From JBMNMU01 sp050953505 (lineage in GTDB: Bacteria > Bacillota > Clostridia > Peptostreptococcales > Anaerovoracaceae): a DNA stretch of 64,000 nucleotides. The position numbers were made by a program, and so were the translations under genes. Under the pieces are notes generated by a model. The model did no database searches and was not told where the DNA came from. It saw only the letters and a program-made list of their open reading frames with translations. Location of the stretch: assembly GCA_050953505.1 (NCBI GenBank), contig JBMNMU010000001.1, positions 930,001 to 994,000 on the forward strand, written 5' to 3'. Position 1 is the first letter of the stretch, and every line of letters starts with the position of its first letter. Of this stretch, positions 26,420-34,058 are shown one piece after another.

Positions 26420-26977
26420 ATGGAGGATAATCGTATTGTTGACCTGTATTGGCAGCGCAATGAGGACGCAATCGCGGAAACTGCGTCAAAATACGGTAAG
26501 TATCTGCACAGTATCGCATATCAAATCCTCTCCAATACACAGGACACCGAGGAATGCGTCAACGATACATATACCGGTGCATGGAATACGATACCTCCCC
26601 ACCGTCCTTCCATCCTATCAACCTTTTTAGGAAAGATCACACGCCGTATCTCTATTGACTTATGGAGAAGACACAGCGCCGAAAAGCGCGGCGGCGGAGA
26701 GATGAGCTTGGTCATGGACGAGCTGGAAGACTGTATATCTGCTCCGTCGGATGTGGAAACGGTCATCGAGCAGCAGGAAATGGTTCGGATAATCGGGGAA
26801 TTTCTCGATGCGCTCCCTGTAACGGAACGTCGGGTGTTTCTCAGACGGTATTGGTATATGGATTCCATTGCCGATATTGCATTGGATTTCGATTTTACCG
26901 AGAGCAAAACCGCTTCCATGCTGCACCGTATTCGTTCCAAACTGCGTGAGAAATTGGAAAGTGAGGATTATCTATGA
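26420..26977 (+). CDS. ECF-type sigma-70 family RNA polymerase sigma factor
   Basis: 185-aa sigma factor starting at an ATG behind AGGAGGTGATTGG. Region 2 is visible at about residues 8-75 (AIAETASKYGKYLHSIAYQIL, NDTYTGAWNTIPP, ISIDLWRRHSAEKR) and region 4 at about 125-180 (LDALPVTERRVFLRRYWYMDSIADIALDFDFTESKTASMLHRIRSKL). There is no region 3. It overlaps the serpin gene by 4 bp, so the two are translationally coupled. Base composition is visibly more GC-rich than the flanking recombinase gene, a sign of separate origin. The genes it controls are not identifiable here. Confidence 0.93.
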   Translation: MEDNRIVDLYWQRNEDAIAETASKYGKYLHSIAYQILSNTQDTEECVNDTYTGAWNTIPPHRPSILSTFLGKITRRISIDLWRRHSAEKRGGGEMSLVMDELEDCISAPSDVETVIEQQEMVRIIGEFLDALPVTERRVFLRRYWYMDSIADIALDFDFTESKTASMLHRIRSKLREKLESEDYL

Positions 26978-28419
26978 AGAAAGAACAAATCATTGATATT
27001 ATTGGGGAAGCTCCCGATCATTATGTGAAAGACGCAAAAGAATATAAGAAAAAGCGGCGAATCCCCCGATGGTCAAAGTGGATGGGCAGCATTGCGGCAG
27101 TGCTGGCAATCGCACTGCTTGTGACCAACATGCCGGGGATTCCGCTGACCGTCTCCGCCCATGCGATCAGCGAGGCATCGGAATCCCGTAAGATGGAACG
27201 ACCGAAAAACGGAAGCGATTCCGAAATGTTTGATGAATGGAGGACACAGCTTGACGCTCACAAGGAACTGGTGGAAACAGCGCAGACACCGATTGCCGGG
27301 TTCGCAGGGCTTGTTTCGGACGATGTCCTTTCCGGCGTAGACGGGACTAACCGGGTTTGGTCCCCCATCAATGCTTATATCGCGCTCGCTATGACCGCAG
27401 AACTGACAGACGGTGAAACGCAGGCGCAGATTCTGGACGTCCTCGGAGTATCCGATACAGCAGAACTGCGGAACCGCGTCAGTGCTGTATGGGAAGAAAT
27501 CTATGAGGACAACGGAAAGGAAATCAGCGTTTTGGCTAACTCCCTTTGGCTTGATAAGGATGTTGAATATGTACAGGAAAAGATGGATTCCATCGCATAT
27601 GACTATTATGCGTCGGTGTATCAGGGAGATCTCGGAAGCGAAAAGACCAACAAAGCGATGACAAACTGGATGCGGAATCAGACCGGCGGACTTCTCAAAG
27701 ACCGCACACTGAAATGTCAGCTGGAACCGAAAGACCAGGTACTCGCTATTGCCTCCACAATATACTTCCAATCCCAATGGGCAGATAAATTCAATGCTTC
27801 CGATAACACGCATGGGATGTTCCATGCTGTCACCGGCGATGAAGAAGCTACCTTCATGAACAAGAAGGAATACCATATGAACTACTATTGGGGCGAAGAT
27901 TTCGGTGCTGTTCAAATGTTCCTTGAAAACGGTTCTTATATGTGGTTTATCCTTCCGGACAAAGGAAAGACAGTCGATGATGTACTGGCAAGCGATGAGT
28001 ACATGGATATGATCACGCAGCTTTCAAATAACTCTGAAGAAGAATCCAATCGCAAATGGATGAAGGTAAATCTCTCTGTTCCTCAGTTTGATGTTTCGGC
28101 AAGCACCGACTTAAAAGAAGCGCTTCAAGCGGCAGGACTTACAAATCTTTTCGAACTGTACGGAAATGACTTTTCCCCATCCATTATTAAAGCAAATGAA
28201 AACGATGATCCCGTCTATCTTGACAGCATTAATCAGGATACCCGTGTGAAGATCGACGAAAAAGGTGTCGTAGCGGCAAGTTATATTGAACTGAATTTCG
28301 GCTCAGGAGCTGCCATGCCGCCGGATGAGGTCATAGATTTTGTCCTTGACAGGCCGTTTGTGTTTGCCATCACAAAGAGCCAGATTCCGCTGTTTATGGG
28401 AACTGTGAATACTCCATAA
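26974..28419 (+). CDS. Membrane-anchored serpin with anti-sigma-like N-terminus
   Basis: 481 aa. A short charged cytoplasmic N-terminus (KKEQIIDIIGEAPDHYVKDA, then KKKRRIPRW) precedes a single membrane helix at about 38-58. The outside portion is a serpin: WSPINAYIALAMTAELTDGET, VLAIASTIYFQSQW, VDEKG-type hinge (KIDEKGVVAASYIEL, about 426-440) and the C-terminal signature RPFVFAI...PLFMGTVNTP. The reactive loop is about 432-455. The hinge is less alanine-rich than in strong inhibitors, so inhibitory activity is not assured. Coupling to a sigma factor suggests that the N-terminus binds sigma and the serpin senses an external protease. That is inference; it could instead be a protease inhibitor merely co-expressed. 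Confidence 0.9.
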   Translation: MKKEQIIDIIGEAPDHYVKDAKEYKKKRRIPRWSKWMGSIAAVLAIALLVTNMPGIPLTVSAHAISEASESRKMERPKNGSDSEMFDEWRTQLDAHKELVETAQTPIAGFAGLVSDDVLSGVDGTNRVWSPINAYIALAMTAELTDGETQAQILDVLGVSDTAELRNRVSAVWEEIYEDNGKEISVLANSLWLDKDVEYVQEKMDSIAYDYYASVYQGDLGSEKTNKAMTNWMRNQTGGLLKDRTLKCQLEPKDQVLAIASTIYFQSQWADKFNASDNTHGMFHAVTGDEEATFMNKKEYHMNYYWGEDFGAVQMFLENGSYMWFILPDKGKTVDDVLASDEYMDMITQLSNNSEEESNRKWMKVNLSVPQFDVSASTDLKEALQAAGLTNLFELYGNDFSPSIIKANENDDPVYLDSINQDTRVKIDEKGVVAASYIELNFGSGAAMPPDEVIDFVLDRPFVFAITKSQIPLFMGTVNTP

Positions 28420-28458
28420 TAATGTTTGCGCATTGGTAATGTGCAGACAAATGAATTT

Positions 28459-28616
28459 CAGTTTGTTTTTGTATGCGAAATTGAAATAGCCTACTTATTT
28501 GAAGCAATAAGATGGATGCCGAGACAATTCACTACACATAAAAAAGCTTGCAAAATCAATGTTTTTTTACAAGTGATGGACATGTTTCCTCAATAGCCTA
28601 ACTATCACACGTTGAG
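28459..28616. repeat. Right-end repeat of element 2
   Basis: Near-identical copy of 25016-25172 (same CAGTTTGTTTTTGTATGCG start, same TAGCCTACTT motif), ending at the third att copy. It marks the right end of the sigma/serpin element. Confidence 0.85.
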
Positions 28617-28630
28617 ACGGTCGTATTGAT
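28605..28630 (+). repeat. att copy 3 (right, displaced rlmD 3' end)
   Basis: GTTGAGACGGTCGTATTGAT, immediately followed by group II intron copy 2. Skipping the intron, the sequence continues CAAGGGTTAA, which in frame reads VETVVLIKG and stop: the probable original rlmD terminus. Confidence 0.85.
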
Positions 28631-30534
28631 GTGTGCGTCCAGCAAAGCTGGCAAATGCTAACAGGTGAAAGTCCTGTAGTGGTAAAGGTAGGGCAGCCAC
28701 TTAGTCAGTAACCAGCGTATGGAGTAATCTATACGTTGAAGCGTTACGGAATGTTTTGAAAGGAACAGGCAAACTGACGGGTTGTAACATAAAGTGAATA
28801 CTGCCGCACCGTTATTGACATTCCCGAAAGGGAACAACAGGGAGTCGAGCTGAGACATCAACGGCGAAGACAGCAGACGGTATGAAGAACCCTAAATGCA
28901 ATACCTAAGAACCCTGCGGTGTAGAGGTAACGACACGTTAGGAAAGTATTTGTCGGAACTGGAGAGAGCCTACTTTGCACAGGAAACTGTAAAGAGGACG
29001 CATATAAGCGAAAGTGAAATTGCAGTCCTGCAAAGAGGCAGTCAGAAGTGCCCATAGTACCAATGATTGTGCAGACAGCAAAACTGTACATAGGAAAGGG
29101 GCACAACTTTATTCATGTCTGCAAAGGAGGTAGGTGCTGGTGATTGCAGATGATGCTATTAACACCCATGAAAAAGTACGAGACTTCCAAAACAGACTAT
29201 ACCTTGCAGCCAAAGCTGACCGAAAGAGAAAGTTCTATGCGATGTATGACAAGATATACCGGAAGGATATTTTGAATGAAGCATGGAAACGAGTAAAGGC
29301 GAATGGTGGGGCAGGCGGCATTGATAAAGTCAGCATAGAAGATGTGAAAGCATACGGCGAGAATAAGTTGCTGTGTGAAATAGCGGAAGAATTGCGGACG
29401 GAAAAATATCGGTGCAAGCCAGTCAGACGAACCTATATTCCAAAAGCAGACGGCAGAAAAAGACCATTAGGAATCCCTACAATCAAGGACAGAATCGTTC
29501 AGATGGCGGCAAAATTAGCAATCGAGCCGATATTTGAGGCGGATTTTCAGTCTTGTTCGTATGGATTCCGACCAAAGCGAAGTGCGAAGCAGGCAATGGA
29601 CAGAATATTCGAGGTTGCGGACAATGGTGGTGCACTGTGGGTAATAGATGCTGATATAAAAGACTATTTCGGCAACATAAACCATGAAAAACTGCTTTTG
29701 TTGTTGGACCAAAGAATAACTGACCGCAAAGTGTTAAAGCTGATAAACGGCTGGTTGAAGGCGGGTGTGCTAGAATCAGGTCAATACAGTAAAAGCACAG
29801 TTGGAGCACCTCAGGGTGGTGTAATATCGCCATTATTATCCAACATATATCTAAATTATTTTGATATATACTGGAACAAGCACTTTGGGCACCTAGGCGA
29901 GCTGGTACGATACGCAGATGATTTTGTGATATTGTGTAAGCGAAAAGCGCAGGCAGAAGAAGCTCTGAGAGCAGTGAAATGGATTATGAAGAAACTGGAA
30001 TTGACACTGCATTCCGAGAAAACAAGGCTGGTAGATATGTATTTTGGAAAAGACAGTTTTGATTTTCTTGGCTTCAACAACAGATTTCAGCGGTTCAGAA
30101 ATAAAAGTTGGAAGTGGTATTGGACATTACAGCAAGTTCCATCCCAAAAGGCTATGAAGAAAATGAGAGCCAACATCAAAGAGGTGTTTACAAGTCCGAG
30201 CAAACTACTGTGAAGCATGGAAGAAATGGTGATACTGCTCAATCCTAAAATTATTGGGATGAGAAATTATTATGCAAGACGGTTTACAAGACCATGGTTA
30301 TGGAAGATAGAGAAGTACATCAATTACAAATTTACCCGGTGGTATAATCGGAAGAAACAACGTAACTACAGGCTTGGAAATGCGGCAAAGGTTAGAGAAT
30401 TAACCTTGCAGGCAGGGCTGGCAAGTATTTGCGGCTGAATGCTGAAGAAAGAAGAATATCGGAAAGCCGTATGCGGGAAAACCGCACGTACGGTTTGATG
30501 AGGGGGCGGTGGCAGCCCCACTGCTCTACTCTAT
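28631..30534 (+). mobile_element. Group II intron, copy 2 (1904 bp)
   Basis: Same length and, by eye, the same sequence as copy 1 apart from G-to-A at 30213 in the maturase and A-to-G at 30515 in domain VI. It starts GTGTGCG directly after the GTATTGAT of the third att copy and ends CTCTAT. The ribozyme parts look intact, so it could splice and move with help from the copy 1 maturase. Confidence 0.93.
29140..30438 (+). pseudogene. ltrA: Group II intron maturase, copy 2, nonsense mutation
   Basis: Identical reading to copy 1 until codon TGG (Trp, KLLWSMEE) becomes TGA at 30211-30213. This truncates the protein after KLL, within the region after the reverse-transcriptase core, and removes the conserved maturase segment GMRNYYARRFTRPWLW and the tail. 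The remaining frame continues open from 30217 to 30438. The polymerase motif YADD is kept but maturase function is expected to be lost. Start codon uncertainty (GTG 29134 or 29140) is as in copy 1. Confidence 0.9.
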
Positions 30535-30671
30535 CAAGGGTTAAGTAGTGAGTGTGTAGAAAAGCCTTGAAATAAAGGCTTTTCGAGATTTTAGAGTAAA
30601 AATCTGATGTGTGAAAATCGTGAAAATATCGCTTCGTGGGAACAAGTCCAAAAGGCAAATATTGAACGCGT
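30535..30671 (+). other. Displaced rlmD 3' tail and following intergenic DNA
   Basis: CAAGGGTTAA supplies the presumed native rlmD stop. It is followed by the hairpin AAAAGCCTT/AAGGCTTTT at about 30563-30583, possibly the original rlmD terminator. No gene is seen before the repeat array at 30672. Confidence 0.5.
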
Positions 30672-30790
30672 GTGGTCGATTTAGATGTCAGTGTTTGGCG
30701 AGTGGTCAGTTTAGATGTCAGGGGTTCGCGAGTGGTCGATTTAGATGTTTTTTGAATTTTCCAAGGTTGTGTGGTCAGGTTGGATGTTAG
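30672..30790. repeat. Array of four ~20-bp direct repeats, IS21-end-like
   Basis: Units of the form GTGGTCGATTTAGATGTCAG start at 30672, 30702, 30732 and 30771 (spacing 30, 30 and 39 bp). The last is the most diverged. Multiple transposase-binding repeats at about this spacing are characteristic of IS21-family ends. No istA or istB gene is present, so this looks like an orphan IS end or miniature derivative. Confidence 0.55.
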
Positions 30791-30880
30791 TATAAAGAAT
30801 ATTTGTTTTACAGCAATGTTCAAGTATATAAAGTTGGACAAAAGCCCCGAAATACTATTGAATTTTAAATTTTAAATGTT

Positions 30881-30934
30881 ATACTATATAATGTGTAATG
30901 ATTACAACTTTGTAATAACTATATTATATAGTAT
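30881..30934. promoter_or_regulatory. Nested dyad, probable PerR operator/promoter
   Basis: A perfect 12-bp inverted repeat (ATACTATATAAT at 30881-30892, ATTATATAGTAT at 30923-30934) encloses a second palindrome, ATTACAA-CT-TTGTAAT at 30901-30916, centred within one base of it. The inner one has the spacing of a Fur/PerR box. It lies 14 bp before the perR start, fitting autoregulation. Confidence 0.7.
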
Positions 30935-30947
30935 AGGTGGTGAGTTA

Positions 30948-31379
30948 ATGAAACCTTCATTTGAAGATATAAAGAAGGAATTAAAGATGAAAAATATCAA
31001 TCTATCACATCAAAGGCTGAAGGTTTTAGAATATCTTACCCAAAATCATTGTCATCCAACTGTAGAGAATATATATACCGGCCTTCAAAAGGATATACCT
31101 ACGCTATCAAAAACAACTGTATATAACACTTTGCGAATTTTGGTAGAATCAGGTTTGGTAAGGGTAATTACAATTGAAGATAATGAAACCAGATACGATA
31201 TTGTTACTGAAAATCATGGACATTTTAAATGTGAATCATGTGGGACTATATTTGATTTTTCCATTGATATAGATTCTTTGTTCCCCGGAGATTTGAGCAA
31301 ATTTAAGATCAATGATAAAAATGTATATTTTAAAGGGCTCTGTCCAAGATGCCTTTCTAATATAAATGAAATTAAGTGA
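30948..31379 (+). CDS. perR: PerR-type peroxide-responsive repressor (Fur family)
   Basis: Metal-dependent repressor that senses peroxide by oxidising its own histidines. I start it at ATG 30948 behind AGGTGGTGAG; a frame from 30876 would overlap the promoter. The 143-aa protein has a winged-helix N-terminus (SHQRLKVLEYL ... LSKTTVYNTLRILVESGLV). Residues matching the PerR metal site are H36, D84, H90, H92 and D103, with aspartates at the positions that separate PerR from Fur. The structural zinc cysteines are C95, C98, C132 and C135. Its stop is 13 bp before the rubredoxin/rubrerythrin fusion, which it very likely controls. Confidence 0.9.
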   Translation: MKPSFEDIKKELKMKNINLSHQRLKVLEYLTQNHCHPTVENIYTGLQKDIPTLSKTTVYNTLRILVESGLVRVITIEDNETRYDIVTENHGHFKCESCGTIFDFSIDIDSLFPGDLSKFKINDKNVYFKGLCPRCLSNINEIK

Positions 31380-31392
31380 GAGGAGCTTAACA

Positions 31393-33966
31393 ATGAAAAA
31401 ATGGAAATGCATGGTGTGTGGGTATATGCATGCGGGAGAAGAACCACCGGGATCTTGTCCGGTTTGCGGTGCGTCAGCTGATAAATTTGAATTAATTGCT
31501 GAAGACAAAACTGCTGAGAGCGAAAACAAAACATCAAAAAGGTGGCGTTGTTTAGTATGCGGATACATTCACGAGGGCCCTGAGGCTCCCGATGTATGCC
31601 CCGTCTGCGGTGCTCCTTCAGAAAAGTTTGAAGTGGTAGAGCCCGAAACCAAAGAGGAATACCGCAAGCTCGATGCTTACGGCCCGAACGGAAAGAATCT
31701 CTGGCAGTGTACGGTCTGTCTCTACATTTATGAAGGTGATGAGCCGCCATTTCTTTGCCCACGCTGCTGGGCACCGCAGGACAAATTCATAGATATGTCA
31801 GATCCCGCTCCTATGCCCGATCCCAATAAACCTGATACTACAAATGCCACAGAAGCAGATATCCTTATTGTCGGTTCCGGTGCTGCTGCATTCAGCTCTG
31901 CAATCACAGCTGCAAACAACGGAAACTCTGTCATTATGCTCGAAAAGAGCGGACTTATCGGAGGAACAACAAGGCGCTCCGGAGGCGGTTTCTGGACACC
32001 AATGAATCGCCATCAAAAAGCTAAGGGAATTAAAGATAATAAAGAAGATGCAATCAGATATATGTGTCGCCAATCTTATCCTGAGCTATATAATGCCGAT
32101 GCCGAGCGCCATGGACTGCCTGATCACGAATACAGCCTTATTGAAGCTTTTTGTGAAAATGCTCATGTCGCTGTTGAATTCTTAGAAGGAAAAGGTGTTT
32201 TTGAATCTACAGAAGAAATAAACTGGTTGGGTAAAAATCCGGTAGACTATCAAAGCAACCTTCCGGAAAACAAAGGAATTCGCGGCAGAATTCTATATCC
32301 TAAAAACGACCAGGGTGGAATGGGCTTTGGCGTCGTGCTTTTGGAGAGATTTAAAAAATATGCTAAAGAACATGGGATTTCGCTTAATACAAACCATGAA
32401 GTGACGAAAATACTCAGAAATGCCGACGGCGTTGTTTACGGTCTTGAAGTGAAGGCAGGAAAAGAAACAAAAACATTCCGCGCTGCAAAAGCTGTTATCT
32501 TCGGTAGCGGTGGCTATACCCATAACGAGGATATGATGCGCAATTTCCAGCGGGGTCCAATTTACGGTGGATGTGCCGCACCGGAATGTACAGGCGATTT
32601 TGTTCGCATGGCTTCTGAAGTAGGTGCTAAAATCGGTAATATGCAGAACGCATTCCGCGCTCAGTGCCTCTTGGAAAACAAGCTGGACAACCCCTATGCA
32701 GCCAATAACTGTTTCTTCATCGCAGGCGACAGTGTTTTTATAGTGAACAAATACGGCAAGCGCGTTGTAAATGAAAAGCGAAACTATAACGACCGCGGAG
32801 TGGCACATTTCACCTGGGATCAGAATAAAGCCGAATGGTCCAATCAGCTTCTCTTCCTCGTTGCTGACCAAAGAACTGTGGAGCTTTGGGAGGGCTTCCC
32901 GCCCTATACAACTTCGGGAATTGACTTAAAGTATCTTTTAAAGGCAGATACTTTAGACGAACTGGCAGAGAAGATTAAAGAGCGCGTAGAAAACCTCGCC
33001 CCACATATCGGAAGCTTCAGGCTCGATGAAAGCTTTGCTGAAGGGTTGAAGCAAACATTTGAGCGCTTTAACGAATTTGCAAGAACGGGCAAGGACCTTG
33101 ATTTCCACCGGGGAGATTTCGAATATGACCGTGAATGGGGGTCTATCAAGCCTACAAAACCTGGCATAAATTGGCCGGAAGATATGAACAAAAACTATAC
33201 CATGTATCCCCTATCCGAAAAAGGACCTTATTTTGCCTCAATTTTGGGCTCAAGCACACTTGATACTTGCGGAGGACCCGTTGTAAATGAAAACGGCCAG
33301 GTGCTTGATTGGAATAACACTCCGATTCAAGGGCTCTACGGTGCAGGCAACTGTATCGCAGCTCCAAGTGCAAGCGCTTACTGGGGCGGCGGCGGAACTA
33401 TCGGCCCGGCTATGACATACGGTTATCTATCGGCTAATCATGCTTCAGGAAAAACAAATAATACGGAGGTAGTAAGAGTGAGTAAGACACAGGAAAACTT
33501 AATGGCTGCGTTTACGGGAGAAGCCGAAGCAAACAGAAAATATACAGCCTATGCAAAGAAAGCTGAAAAAGACGGAAATCTCAATGCAGCGAAATTGTTT
33601 AGAGCTGCAGCTGACGCCGAAACCATTCACGCACTAAAGCATTTTGAAGTGGCCGGAAAAATTGGTTCAACGGCAGATAACTTGAAGGACGGGGTTAAAG
33701 GAGAAACTTACGAATATAAAGAAATGTATCCTGATTTTGTAAAAGAAGCTGAGGCGGAAGGAAACAAAGCCGCTCTTATTTCCTTCAATTTTGCTATGAA
33801 AGCGGAAGAGGTTCATGCCGGGCTTTATAAGGAAGCATTAGAGAATCTTGACCAGACGGAAGAAGTTTTCTACTATCTCTGCCCGATCTGCGGAAATATC
33901 GAGAAATTGCAGCCTGAAAAATGCAGTATTTGTGGCGTTCCAGGGGATAAATTTATTAAGTATTAA
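31393..33966 (+). CDS. Tri-rubredoxin / FAD-dependent oxidoreductase / rubrerythrin fusion
   Basis: 857 aa from ATG 31393 (ribosome site GAGAGGAGC). Three rubredoxin domains come first, with Cys pairs at 6/9 and 22/25, 53/56 and 69/72, 106/109 and 122/125. A flavoprotein of the fumarate reductase/ketosteroid dehydrogenase type spans about 155-690 (ILIVGSGAAAFSSA for FAD; YWGGGGTIGPAMTYGYL near its end). The last 162 residues are a full rubrerythrin: a ferritin-like diiron part (GEAEANRKY, DAETIHALKH, AEEVHAGLY) and a fourth rubredoxin (CPICG ... CSICG). It probably passes electrons to peroxide or oxygen. Directly behind perR. A ribosome site and GTG lie inside the frame before the rubrerythrin part. 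Confidence 0.9.
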   Translation: MKKWKCMVCGYMHAGEEPPGSCPVCGASADKFELIAEDKTAESENKTSKRWRCLVCGYIHEGPEAPDVCPVCGAPSEKFEVVEPETKEEYRKLDAYGPNGKNLWQCTVCLYIYEGDEPPFLCPRCWAPQDKFIDMSDPAPMPDPNKPDTTNATEADILIVGSGAAAFSSAITAANNGNSVIMLEKSGLIGGTTRRSGGGFWTPMNRHQKAKGIKDNKEDAIRYMCRQSYPELYNADAERHGLPDHEYSLIEAFCENAHVAVEFLEGKGVFESTEEINWLGKNPVDYQSNLPENKGIRGRILYPKNDQGGMGFGVVLLERFKKYAKEHGISLNTNHEVTKILRNADGVVYGLEVKAGKETKTFRAAKAVIFGSGGYTHNEDMMRNFQRGPIYGGCAAPECTGDFVRMASEVGAKIGNMQNAFRAQCLLENKLDNPYAANNCFFIAGDSVFIVNKYGKRVVNEKRNYNDRGVAHFTWDQNKAEWSNQLLFLVADQRTVELWEGFPPYTTSGIDLKYLLKADTLDELAEKIKERVENLAPHIGSFRLDESFAEGLKQTFERFNEFARTGKDLDFHRGDFEYDREWGSIKPTKPGINWPEDMNKNYTMYPLSEKGPYFASILGSSTLDTCGGPVVNENGQVLDWNNTPIQGLYGAGNCIAAPSASAYWGGGGTIGPAMTYGYLSANHASGKTNNTEVVRVSKTQENLMAAFTGEAEANRKYTAYAKKAEKDGNLNAAKLFRAAADAETIHALKHFEVAGKIGSTADNLKDGVKGETYEYKEMYPDFVKEAEAEGNKAALISFNFAMKAEEVHAGLYKEALENLDQTEEVFYYLCPICGNIEKLQPEKCSICGVPGDKFIKY
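33465..33480 (+). promoter_or_regulatory. Internal ribosome site and GTG start for the rubrerythrin domain
   Basis: GGAGGT at 33465-33470 lies 7 bases before an in-frame GTG at 33478-33480, at residue 696 of the fusion. This is exactly where the rubrerythrin domain (SKTQENLMAAFTGEAEA) begins. It could make a free 162-aa rubrerythrin and suggests a recent stop-codon loss between two genes. Confidence 0.65.
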
Positions 33967-34012
33967 ATCTGAGTTAAAGAATAAATAACTTATTGATATC
34001 CAATGTTAATAA

Positions 34013-34055
34013 GAGCAAGACACTCTATGTTTCGTAGAGTGCCTTGCTCGTTTTT
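34013..34055 (+). terminator. Terminator of the perR-fusion operon
   Basis: GAGCAAG-A-CACTCTA pairs with TAGAGTG-C-CTTGCTC (34013-34027 with 34035-34049), followed by GTTTTT. Confidence 0.9.
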
Positions 34056-34058
34056 ACT

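Noticed and set aside
27073..27915. 280-aa minus-strand open frame antisense to the serpin gene
   Set aside because: It lies wholly inside a clear serpin coding region, has no ribosome site and resembles no protein. Long antisense frames are expected in this more GC-rich cargo.
30672..30790. CRISPR array
   Set aside because: Only four units with diverging sequence and very short 10-19 bp spacers, with no cas genes; an IS-end array fits better.
30876..30947. Longer N-terminus for the PerR gene
   Set aside because: The added residues would be encoded by the promoter/operator dyad, and the correct ribosome site precedes ATG 30948.
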